Origin: Atkinsonella hypoxylon
Taxonomy: Eukaryota > Ascomycota > Sordariomycetes > Hypocreales > Clavicipitaceae
Assembly (NCBI GenBank): GCA_000729835.1
Contig: JFHB01000246.1
Coordinates: 1 to 41,838, forward strand
DNA length: 41,838 nt
Direction: 5' to 3'
Numbering within the stretch: position 1 is the stretch's first letter; each line of letters starts with the position of its first letter. The position numbers and the translations under genes were made by a program. Shown here piece after piece: positions 22,031 through 31,835 of this stretch. The notes beneath the pieces were generated by a model, which saw nothing but the letters and a program-made list of their open reading frames with translations, was not told the origin of the DNA and searched no databases.

Positions 22031-23077
22031 ATGGCTTCCCTGGCATCAGCTGCTCGTGATATCCCCCAGTCCTCCTTGAGCCGAGACAACTTGACTGTTG
22101 TAGCGGCTTGGAGAGATGGGCGGACTGTGGCACTATCTCATAACACCCTCCCAACACCCCCCAACTCTATATCCCCAGCGTTACCAGCCCATGGCCTAAA
22201 GGCGCAGCTGCAGAAAGCCAAGCTCGAGCCCATCGACTCTGACTTAGATTTGCGCGACAACACCAGTAGTTGCAGACGCTCGCTATCTCCAGCTGCTCTT
22301 GAGTCTGCAGGCGCCATTACTGGGGTCATGCTGGCCAAGTACCACCTACCAGAGATTCTGCTCAATCATGGTCCCTTGGCTATACGACATATCATGGGCT
22401 ACCTGACAACATCAGTCCCGGGCTTCTCTGGTATTCCGCCGACTAAGGCGCGGAGACTAGTCGTGGGTGCATTAGAGGGCCGTGGGGGAGAAGGAGGAGG
22501 CGTAAGTGAAGAGGTGGAATTTGTGAAGGTGGGATGGGGACGATGGGATGCGAAGAGACGGGGTATGGCCGGCCGCAATCGTCAAGGCACCCCGCCGCCT
22601 TCTTTTGGCTCTGCCATTCCCATATCCCAACCAGTTGGAAGAGGAGCGAGAGGATCACAGGGCGAGGATCCCTTCCGGTTCTCTCACGATGACGACGACG
22701 CACATATGCCGATGGAAACCGAGGCCGACAGAATGTCCATGGATGGGTCAGCGTCGGCCTCTTGTTCTGAGGCACCTGATGACGACGCTGTCATGAATGA
22801 CGATCCGGAAGATGTAACGGATGACGAGGACTGGGCCGCCATGGGGGCTGCTGCGCTTCGGGCAGAATCGTATCCCACGATGGTGGCAGCCAGCTCCGCC
22901 GGCGCTCTTCGTTCTCCGAACTTCCCTCCGGTTGGTGGGTTGCGGACGTTCTCCGCCGGTTCAGGGATGGCGCGACCACCTCAACCGACGTATTTCGACA
23001 TCTCAGTGCTAGCTGGTGCATCGGATGCTCAGGAGCGCGAGGCTGTTGAGGCTCTTCTCAGACTTGGATCTGTGTAA
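22031..23077 (+). CDS. Stb3-like putative Sin3-binding protein
   Basis: A single exon of 348 residues. Residues about 90-170 match the Stb3 (putative Sin3-binding) domain: GVMLAKYHLPEILLNHGPLAIRH, then YLTTSVPGFSGIPPTKARRLVVGALEG and FVKVGWGRWDAKRRG. Yeast Stb3 binds the ribosomal RNA processing element in promoters of growth genes, contacts the Sin3 deacetylase complex and responds to TOR/Sch9 signalling. The N-terminus has a Pro/Ser-rich linker (PTPPNSISPALP). Beyond the domain the protein looks disordered, with an acidic stretch (about 215-275, DDDD and DDEDW) and a short C-terminal segment YFDISVLAGASDAQEREAVEALLRLG that may form a helix. The ATG is the first in frame after a stop-containing leader. 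The family assignment is good; DNA-binding specificity is inferred from yeast. Confidence 0.87.
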   Translation: MASLASAARDIPQSSLSRDNLTVVAAWRDGRTVALSHNTLPTPPNSISPALPAHGLKAQLQKAKLEPIDSDLDLRDNTSSCRRSLSPAALESAGAITGVMLAKYHLPEILLNHGPLAIRHIMGYLTTSVPGFSGIPPTKARRLVVGALEGRGGEGGGVSEEVEFVKVGWGRWDAKRRGMAGRNRQGTPPPSFGSAIPISQPVGRGARGSQGEDPFRFSHDDDDAHMPMETEADRMSMDGSASASCSEAPDDDAVMNDDPEDVTDDEDWAAMGAAALRAESYPTMVAASSAGALRSPNFPPVGGLRTFSAGSGMARPPQPTYFDISVLAGASDAQEREAVEALLRLGSV

Positions 23078-24333
23078 AACAATACAATAACTGCATATCA
23101 CGGGCGTTTGGTTTATTTCAATCTGTGGCGTGGCTTTTTGCTTTGATTGCATAGCCATTGTCAGGACCCATTTTCTTCTTGGGCTGTGTCCATAATGAAT
23201 TGGTTGACAGATGACCAGTTCGCAGGCGGACTGATGACAATGAAACCGTGTCAGACAACACGACTGGAGCGGCGTCCTCTACACGAATTTCCTCTTTTAT
23301 TCACGACGACACGGTGTTTACACTTTTCTTTTTCAGCCTAACTACGTTAATATTGGCGCATGATTTGGGTTCTGCGTGGCGGCTGGGGTTATTAGGGGTG
23401 CATCAGGTGTATCAGATTACCCCGACTTTGCGGTACAGTAGCAACGCCGACGACTTGTCTACTTTCTGTGTCACTTACGACTGAATGGCGAGGGTAACTC
23501 AAGGTGTATCTGCAAACTCGCGATAATACTGGCCTATATCGATGCCGCCCACACTTGCGGGGTGCAACTCTCAGTGTCACTCACCCCTGGTCTTGACACG
23601 CTCTAGCGACCGCGACTTTCAACAATGCCCGCGGAGTGTCGTGTCTATAAAGTACAGTCATTACTAACTGCTAAAATGGGACGTATCTTTCTGGCGGGGA
23701 GGCGGGATGTATTTGTGCGCCGCGCTCTCGTAATTCCCATCTTCATGTATTTATTCATTTTCGCATTCTTCTCCACTACTTTAATTTCGCATCGACAATA
23801 TCTATATACTGGGGGGAAGATTGCATCGGCAGCATTACCGCATCTTTATCTAAACGCATGGATGGACGGGTAATGGAGGGGCAGGACTGTCACAGCACAT
23901 TCCCTCTGCAAGCATTTGGAACTGGGTGGGAATGGGATTTTAAGGCATAGTTACGATATAGAAAGGAGGGTGGAAATCGGGTTCCCTGCCTGGGTGTTGA
24001 GGGTACCCAAAAGAAGAAAGAACCTTTTTTTTATGGGGAAGAACTTGGGAAGCTTCCAGAGTTCGCTGATGATATCGGAACTTGCGCCATTAATGAAGCT
24101 CAACTTTGCCCTCTCAATTTCGGCCACGTCATCCCGCGTGATATGCTTCTGACTCTATGGTCTCTACTCCGTAGACATGCATGAATAGTTGAGAAAAACT
24201 CCAAGGGATTTGCATACTCGTCTAGATCCTACCCCGCCCACATGAGCCTACATAAAGAAAGTTGTCCGTTTGTTTGGTATTTTCTTCAGAGGGTAGGTCG
24301 CTTATCGCATTTCAGCTCATTTCAGCTCATCTG
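23078..24333. other. Intergenic region, no recognised gene
   Basis: It holds the 3' flank of the Stb3-like gene and possible downstream decay of the HET relic. A frame at 23625-23873 (82 residues, one membrane-like stretch) starts with ATG in a fair context but matches nothing I know. A TACTCCGTA motif lies at 24165-24173. Confidence 0.5.
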
Positions 24334-25640
24334 CTACTCAATAGAAGGAACTTGCTCGTCTACCGCCATAGAGACTTCTGCTTTGCTAGCCCAGAAGATG
24401 CCAACCCTGTTTAAAGCCCCCCCGTCGTTTCTCGCAAGGAGCAATCCCTCACTTGGTACGAGTAAGCTGCCGATCGGAAGAGTCATTATGGGGAGAGCCC
24501 AAAGTTCAACATAGTCCACCTGTAGCATCTGGTCGAATAGGCCAACGGCTATACCCTTTGCACCTTCTTCACTATGGACGTCAGTACAACACTCTGCTTT
24601 TTCATTTCATCATGGGACGCGATAGAAGCCCATTGCAGCCGATTCGGTTGGTATGAATGGGGAAGAAAGATGATTGGGCCGACAAGCGCCATCCACGACC
24701 ATGAAGGCGCTCTTTTGACCTGTTTGCCTCTGCGGACCGGCTGCTCTATAGAGGACGGCAAGGCTTTCCATCAATGATGTGTCCGTCGATGCGTCTCCTC
24801 CACATGAGCGCGTGGGCAAACGTCTCGGCTTCCCACATGCCGGCTAGACATCTTGGGGCGGTCTTGCTCCCGGACATCTGGGTCCGAGCGGACTCGCAGC
24901 GCTTGGCAAGCCCCGAGAGAGCGGCGTAGCAGTCAAATGGGTCGAACATGTCTCGCACGGCGTAGGACTGCGCGAGGCGATACCACGTCCCGATGATGAT
25001 GTGTCCATCGGTGCACCAAGGATGGTCGTAGGGCCCGCGCGGAGCTGTGGGAGAAGGAGGGACAACCCAGGCTTGCTTCGAGGCCGGATCGTCAAACTTG
25101 AAGCGATCACGATGTCCGTCCTGGAAGACCGTTTCCGTCCTGCACTTGAACATGATTTGCTGGGCGCCAAAGACCAGCGACCGCCTGCTTAGCAGAGACT
25201 CCTGGAAGCACCAAGGCTCGTAAGTCCGACGGACCAATGCTCTGATCATTCCGAGGAATCCCTCGCGGCTGTCCTGCATTATGCAGAGGGCGTCGATCCA
25301 GAGGTACCGGTATCCCAGGTCAAAGGCCACGATGCCCCTTTTAAAGTCGTCCAAGTTGTTCCTCTTGAACTTGAGCTGGTGAATGCCCGGCCCGTCGTCC
25401 TTCTCCTTGCCCCAGACGTAGGTCAGCGCTGCGTATGGCGCCCTCCACTTCCTGTCCTCGTCTTTCTTCTCGACCAGCTTGAAGGTCGACTTGTTGCTGC
25501 CGATGTGGACGAGCCTCGTTGGCATGGTCTGTGGTTCGGCGTTGTTGCACCAGGGGTAGGCTTTCCCTGCATTCTTTGAGCCGTTGCTTGCCCCAGGCGC
25601 TCCAGTAGTCGGGGGGTAGTAGAGGCATCTTTTTACTATG
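24334..25640 (-). pseudogene. Broken HET-domain (heterokaryon incompatibility) gene
   Basis: On the minus strand the pieces of a HET protein appear in the right order but in different frames. The longest open piece (25525-24746) has PYAALTYVWG, YRYLWIDALCIMQD, WCFQESLLSRRSLVFG and CLAGMWEAETFAHALMW. Upstream, another frame carries a piece like LKECRE. Downstream, RAPSWSWMALVGPI (about 24712-24670) and a C-terminal LLLARNDGG..RVGIF piece (24528-24334) lie in other frames. Between the ALCIMQD and WCFQE blocks most of the usual 50-60 residues are missing, without good splice sites. HET proteins trigger cell death when unlike fungal strains fuse. With several frame breaks and a deletion this copy is almost certainly dead. 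A multi-intron live gene is the less likely reading. Confidence 0.8.
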
Positions 25641-28160
25641 CATGGATTCCGAGTACTGATGACACCTGGTTTTTTTGTTTGTTATATATAGTCTTGTTGT
25701 GTGCTGTCGAGGGAACAAGGACGCCTGACTTCCCAAAAACGAGACGGCATGACTAGGCGCAGCATCGCATTGGCTCTGCGGGTGGCATCAGCCGTGGCAC
25801 CAGGGGCCTGGGAGACAGGCTGTCCCTCTTTATGTAGAATGATTCCGTAATGAGGTTCTTTCAGCCTTGATGTGAGGGGTGCGCTGGTCGCATTGCGAGC
25901 AGTACAAGCTTGTCGACAGGCCAAAGGGCTTCACCTCGTTTGAAGAGATGCAGTGCGAATACGCCCGCTTCTCGCTGCGGACTCGGGGACCAATCGACAT
26001 CAAATATGCCTGCTTACTCTTTGCTGGCTGTCAGTCCTGGAGGGGGAACGAACGCTTCCTCTTCCTGCAAATGCGTAGTCTGTCTGCCTGGCCGAGGCCC
26101 TGTGCCAAGCCCAACGAGGCTTGTGAGGCTCATTTTCCATGCGATCCTTTCCTTTGCCGCAAATGCTCGGATGCCGCCAGGGCCCTATCCGGTCGTCTTG
26201 ACGCGACTGCGCCGAGGCATGGACAGCAAAGACTGATCGCTTGAGCACATCTACATGGACCAAGGCGGACTGGCTCTCTGGTCTGAACGTACATCAGCCC
26301 GAGGAGACGTCCGAGTCGAATCCCGACCCCGGGTGTCATGACGAGTGCGGTCTGGACCGTGAGGACGAGGCCGGTCTCTGGAGCACGGCCTTTGGGGCCC
26401 TTTGCCGTGGGGGAATCGGCGTCATGACGAGCTCCTCGGATGAAAGCGTTATCTTCGTAGATTGTGTTGGTTCCAAGAGCCTGGCTTGAATGAGGACTGG
26501 GTCGGAATTTCCGAGCACGCATCCATATAGACGTCCTCCATGCCAAATTTAGTCTTCTACCCGGTTGTTTGGGCTTTTCACCTTGACGCCTCGTGCTTTT
26601 GGAAGTGCTCAATGGCCCTTTGCAGACGTACTGGGGGCGAAAGGGTCTGGCCAAAGTATGCGTTTATTTCGATTCTGGCAATAGGTCAAGTTATTCTTCA
26701 AAAAGAAATCGATGACGTCCCAATATTCTTCCAAACGCTATGTTCAGAGCTTCATAGTACAATGTACGGAGATCCTACTGTGTCGCAAGCCACTACAAGC
26801 TACCCAGTCTTATCATCACGATAAAGCAAAGGACATGGTTCCATGATCAGACAGCCAGCTGTTGTATCGAGTAACAAAGCCCTCTCAATCGAAGTCCTTG
26901 AATTCCATTTCATACAATGTGCATGGCGTGGGCTCCAGTCACGTATCAACTCGATTAATGGTTCTGCGTTGAAAGGCAGCACTTGGATATATCCATCTTT
27001 TTTTTTTTTCCAATACATACATAGGAAGTCGATCCTCTTATCTCGGATTAGCGACCCGGGATGAGACACCCAGCGCAAGTGATCATTGTATCCGACTAAT
27101 TCATGAGGTGGTTCATGTATTGCTGGCTGGAGCTGTGCCCGTCTTGGCACATCACGTTGACAATTGACACATACACACGTTCGCTTGGCATTGATGAAGA
27201 AAGTCTGGGCATGTCAAGAAATATACTTGGCCCGTATACTATTATTCAATGAGGGCTGGGCAGGAATCTGGGGACTAGTTGTGTCAAGTTAAGTGTCCAG
27301 AGCGATTTCATCAGAAGTGATAGTAAGGCTTGTCACTGGCAGTAGAAAGTCCATCATGCTAAACTTACTTCAGGAAGACGCATCGTGAGACGTTCCGATC
27401 AGTCGCACAAAGGGTCGTTGCAGATGGCTCACCAGAGGTGAAATGGTGATAATGCGGTGCGTCCTGATCTTTGATTAAAGGACCAAGGTGGATGTGTTTG
27501 CTTTGATGACTTCATCCCTCATCAAGCCTGGTGTCTTCCAAGATCAACGAAGCCAGGTGTGGATTTGTGCCAAGACGTAACGGCGGTAGTTCGTTCACAA
27601 GGCATAGGCTATGTACCTCGTTTCCTTGGCTCCAGAAAGCTTGTTCACCCAGGCCCACCCTCTCTCCCGGAATTGCTCCGTGGACTAGTTAGCACACAGC
27701 TTCATTCATGTGTTGTCGTCATCCTCAGATGCTTGGGCATTCTGGCGTGGGCGAGAAGGCGGGATGCACCGCGTCCGCTGTGCTGTCGAAGAAGGCAAGC
27801 GAAAACTTCAATTAGCAGTTGCAGCAGCCATATTTTGGCAAGCCAGTGCGCGTTTCCGTAGGCGTCTAATCCGGGTAGCGATCTGTACTTTGCGCTGATA
27901 GAGTGATGAAAGGGTGATGATAGAGTGACGGGTTGGTGTTGGTCATGGCAGTTGGTGATGGGCAGGTCGGCAGGCAAACGTGGCGTGGGGCGCAATTAGC
28001 CACTCCACCGGCCCCCATCACGCCGCTGAATCTTGGCATTGCTGGCCATGTGGAGACGCGACATGCCACTGGCAACTGGCAACTGAACTGTATAGAGCAC
28101 TGCTTGGCAACCGCCTGGCATCCGCTTGGCAAGGCTTGGCGTCTGGGCGCCGCTAATTCC
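25641..28160. other. Gene-poor region downstream of the HET relic
   Basis: Overlapping frames exist at 25879-26654 on both strands, but none resembles a known family; they might be more decayed sequence next to the HET relic. GCCARG-type hexamers cluster at 28103-28140 (listed separately). The stretch includes a poly-T run near 27000-27008. Confidence 0.45.
28103..28140 (-). promoter_or_regulatory. Cluster of four PacC-type sites (GCCARG) on the minus strand
   Basis: CTTGGC at 28103, CCTGGC at 28114, CTTGGC at 28125 and CTTGGC at 28135 are the complements of GCCARG, spaced 10-11 bases apart. That is about one helical turn, so they face the same side of the DNA. They lie 3.7 kb upstream of pacC, with no recognised gene nearby. 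The consensus is established for Aspergillus PacC; function here is inferred. Confidence 0.4.
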
Positions 28161-28162
28161 GA

Positions 28163-28222
28163 CTGTATGTACAGGGAGCATCAATTTCCCACCGGAGGCT
28201 TCAAATGCACTACTGGATCTAG
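28163..28222 (+). repeat. Left inverted repeat arm
   Basis: Pairs with 28659-28720. Outside it lie the GCCARG cluster and AATTCCGAC. Confidence 0.65.
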
Positions 28223-28658
28223 CCAAGTCAGGTCACTTGTGGTGTGCTCCACACACAAAAGTACTCTAGAGGTTTCTGCCTTCTCTAAGTTGTGTGGCCA
28301 GCGTGCGCATACATTTATAGCGGGCGGCGCGGGCGAAGCCCCGCCGATCACGTGGTGACTCCCAGGACTTGTCGGGAGTGGAGCGTTGTGGCCTAGGGAC
28401 CTCACTGCTGCTATATTATGTTGCTGCTTAAGACTATTCTAAGTTCAGCCTATTAGCGTTGTTTATAAGCGAAGATCAACAGCGCTGTTCCTCACGTAAG
28501 TTGCATCATTAGGCTGCACTACACGCAAGGCTGCGATAATTAATGCCTTGCTGTTGTGGCTATTGTGCGGGCAAATAGCTGTGTAGCTCGAAGAGGAAGA
28601 GAAACATCAGAGGTACTTCCTTACCAAAGATGGGTGGGCGGGACCATTCCTCATTCGT

Positions 28659-28720
28659 CTAGATCCAGTAGTGCACTTGAAATTTCCGGTGGGAAATTGA
28701 TGGTCCCGTATGTATATGTA
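28659..28720 (-). repeat. Right inverted repeat arm
   Basis: Reverse complement of the left arm with few mismatches. A TACGGAGTA motif starts six bases beyond it, at 28726. Confidence 0.65.
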
Positions 28721-31191
28721 CGGCGTACGGAGTAAGGAACATTTAGGAGCGCATCTATGAGTTAATGTACGGCATGTTTTTTGGGGCGTGCCCTCACGAT
28801 GTTGGCGTGGGCAAGACGAAGCACTTGCTGCATTTTCGTCCACTGAACCTGGCCACTCAGCTGCGCCAGTCCGAGCATGTCGTGATCGTCCCGTCTTGGA
28901 CATCACGACGCGGAGGCTGCGCAGGGGATGGATCGCAAGTTGGCACAATCCTCTGCATCCGCAACCCCAGCCGAACCTGCGTCCTCCATTTTCTTGTCCT
29001 TTTTTTTTTTTAAAAAAAAGCCCAGGCTGGTGGTGGCAGCAAGCTGACGACACGTGGATCGCTGTTGACTCCTTGGCCGTCTTCCCATTTCGGATTTTGG
29101 CCCCAGCTATACTCAGACATGGCGAGTTTGTGAATGGGAGGCACGAGGGGCAGATTTGGAGTCAGCGCCGTCTGTCACTTGTCCCCGTCAACCTGCTTAT
29201 GCTTTACCGGCGAAGGCTGATTGTGGCTGCCGTTTAGTTCGTGAGCTTGATCAACGTCGCGATCACGGCATGATGCGACACGGTCAATCTCTTGGATCTT
29301 ACTCCGTGCCTTCGCGGCACAACTGGAAACTGGAAGACGACATGGTACAGATCATTTGAGAATTCTCTGCAAGCTTTCGCAGCCCACCTGCCGCTTTCGG
29401 CTCCAGGGCCCTTGGCGCAGTCTTCCTTTTCCCGGAAGAGGAGGCATCTGTGTTGAACGTGTTGAACGCTGCCAGCAATCACTGCCGAGTGCCCTGGTCA
29501 TGGCCATGTGGTGCGAGGTCGACCTTGAGGGCAACACAGTCCAACGACGATGCTGAGTGAGCGTGTGTGCTAATTGTTGTGTGTTGCCCTCGCTCTTGGT
29601 AACTGCTATTTGCGCTCATGACTTGAGTTCACGTCAACCTTCTATTCATGCTCGTCTGCACAATCTTTCCCTGGAGACCAAGTCCGATAACTGATGCCTG
29701 GTAAGAGGGGCTGAATTGACGGTTCAACCGAAGCATCCGAATTCGGAATGATCACAGCATACACCGTTCACTGTGGCGGAAGAGGTTGGAATGGTACATA
29801 CAAAACAGCGCCGCACAATGCTGTCCTGTATGCTGTGCGCTTGTCTAGATAATAATAACACAAACACAAGGCATGCATTCCATACCCATCAATATCCCAA
29901 CTCGGGAACATTCTCAGGTCACTCTTTGGCCCTTACTGAGTCAACCGCCAACGAGCACGTTGCAGAGACAGTGCGGAGTACGGTGTTCTTGGTTGCACAC
30001 GTCCTAAGCCATATTAGTTAGCTAGCAACGTTCTGGAGCTTTCATGGAGGGTGGGAGCTACCACCACAAAATTCGACATCATGCTCACACGTTGGTCCTG
30101 GGCGGGCGAACCCTTTGTTCACTGAGCGCTGAGATGAGCCTGGTTGTTTATCTCTGTGTTTCCTCCGAAAATAGACCAATTAGGAGCAACTATTTGTTGA
30201 GCGACTCGACAGGAACGTCGGAGGAAAAGCCACAGATATACTCCGTGCCCAGGGAGGCATTATCAGACACAAAACAATTCATTATTGCGTCGGCTAACAA
30301 CGCCAACTTTTCCAGGTCAAAGAATGCAAACAACGATGCAGCAATCGCAGCTATTTCATGCAAGACTGCGATGTCGTGAAAGGCATTCTGACACCTCTAT
30401 CCTTGTTAATACCCTGTCTCGCGCGCCTGCGCCCATGTAAACGTAGCCAGCGACATGTACTCCGTAGCATAGGCAAAATGGTGGCAGGGGGGCAGGTGTC
30501 AGATGACGGCTGCTTCCTTCGAGCTAACATTTGATGTTTCTCAACAGCCGACTGGCTGTGGCCAGATCAGCTCGCTCCCTTAACAATTGATCCGTATTGT
30601 TAACACGTATAATGCATCGATACATGGCTATGCCTATGAACAATAGCTGAAACCAGCCAGACAAGCAGCTGTGACCATGTCAGCCGCCTGACTTGGAGGC
30701 ATGATCATCGTATTTGTTCGGCATCATTTGTTGATATCAAATTATAACCAATCTCCTCCATGGCCTCGCGGAGTGCGCGGCGTCCTAGGAGATTGCCGCG
30801 ACTGCTGTGGGCTGTTTTCGCCCACAGCCGCCGCTTCTGCGAGCCCAGCTTCCGCTTGAAACTTGATAAAGAGGGACAAGCACGGGCATTGATCGCATTT
30901 GCGTGAGAAGCATATGAGTACAACGTGCTCCGGCATTCGCAGTAGAACTAGACGAGAGGCGGGAGGATCTTGCTGAATTGCTGCTATTCATGCTCAGACC
31001 CCATTAGGTATTCTCCTATGGCCAAAAAGAGCATCGTGGCCGTTACTTGTTGCATGTAGGCTTCGTTTCGTTGACTTCTGCTCGGATCTTGGAGACACAG
31101 ACGAGATGTCCATGTCGTGATACAGTCCCACACGCTCAATGGTTGTTATTTTCGCGTGCATTTCGGGCGTGTGCCGGCTGGGATCCGCCTG
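28721..31191. other. Intergenic region upstream of pacC
   Basis: No coding sequence was recognised. It includes a poly-T/poly-A palindrome near 29000-29019, TACTCCGTA or near-copies at 28726, 30458 and elsewhere, and a 9-bp stem hairpin at 30804-30828. Together with the sequence after it this makes over 5 kb free of genes, large for a fungus, so distal regulatory sequence or an unrecognised non-coding RNA is possible. Confidence 0.45.
30804..30828. other. Perfect hairpin, 9-bp stem and 7-base loop
   Basis: GCTGTGGGC pairs with GCCCACAGC across the loop TGTTTTC. No T-run follows and no gene abuts it, so it is not an obvious terminator. Confidence 0.6.
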
Positions 31192-31485
31192 GCCAAGCTA
31201 ATAAATGCTTCAAATGCTTGCTTGACGCAGACTCGACGCAGACAGTTGGGCGTGATGCTAGGTTGCCAGTTGCTGCCAGTTGCTGCCACAACTGCCAATG
31301 GAAAAGTAGTGATGGGCCGAGTGCCTAGACTTTGCCAAGCCTTGGCGGCTTCTTGGCAAAAAGCGTTCCGCCTACTCTTGGCGTTCCCCTGTTAAACATT
31401 ACTGCGACTCGTGGGTGAGCGCTACCCACTTTTCAGGTATCCTTACATCTCGGGTACCCCGAGTAGCTTGCCAAGAAATGCCAAG
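31192..31485. promoter_or_regulatory. Cluster of seven GCCAAG (PacC consensus) sites upstream of pacC
   Basis: GCCAAG or its complement CTTGGC occurs at 31192, 31334, 31341, 31352, 31377, 31470 and 31480. Four lie within 50 bases, including an inverted pair one base apart (31334-31346). GCCARG is the established binding site of the Aspergillus PacC zinc fingers, and pacC itself is alkaline-induced there. Chance would give about one such hexamer per kilobase, so autoregulation of the gene starting at 31836 is the natural inference. Confidence 0.65.
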
Positions 31486-31835
31486 ACTTTCCGCTGGCCC
31501 TCTCTCGCTTGCCCAGAACTGCTGAGAGCGTAAAGGGAGCCAGCACCCCCAGGAAGTCAATGAGAATCCTTTCTTCCCTCAAAACATTGCTCTTAAAGCC
31601 ACGACATTTCTCCGGCATCCCCTTTTTCTCACACGAGTCTATATTCTTATCTAATTCGTTGCTTCGTCTCGAGACCATCCAGAATAGGCATACTGGCAAG
31701 CACGACGACTTGACTAAACCCGACAGACCCAACATCCAGCAAGCCCCTCGCACTGTCTGTTCACGGCCTATCGATATCTGGGTCAGACGACCTGGGTCCT
31801 AGTGACGCTCCGTCATCCATCATCCGTTATCCGTC

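Larger units (their letters stand above)
28163..28720. mobile_element. Putative non-autonomous DNA transposon with inverted terminal repeats (MITE-like)
   Basis: The left arm (28163-28222) and right arm (28659-28720) are about 60 bases each and are inverted copies. They share the runs CATCAATTTCCCACCGG and GCACTACTGGATCTAG in the same orientation once the right arm is reversed. A weaker match continues inward on both sides (AGTAC..CT..TTTCT..CTTC). The 430 bases between have no coding frame and include a GC-rich hairpin near 28329-28344 (GGGCGAAGCC). No clear target-site duplication was found. An inverted duplication of ordinary DNA is the alternative. Confidence 0.55.

Noticed and set aside
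23625..23873. ORF of 82 codons with a membrane-like stretch
   Set aside because: Starts with ATG in a fair context, but it is short, unmatched and isolated; it could be chance.
25879..26654. Overlapping ORFs of 80-170 codons on both strands near the HET relic
   Set aside because: Reading frames are open mainly because the region is GC-rich; no motif of a known family was found in any frame.
28163..28720. CRISPR-like reading of the two 60-base repeats
   Set aside because: There are only two copies, inverted, with no regular spacers, in a eukaryotic genome.
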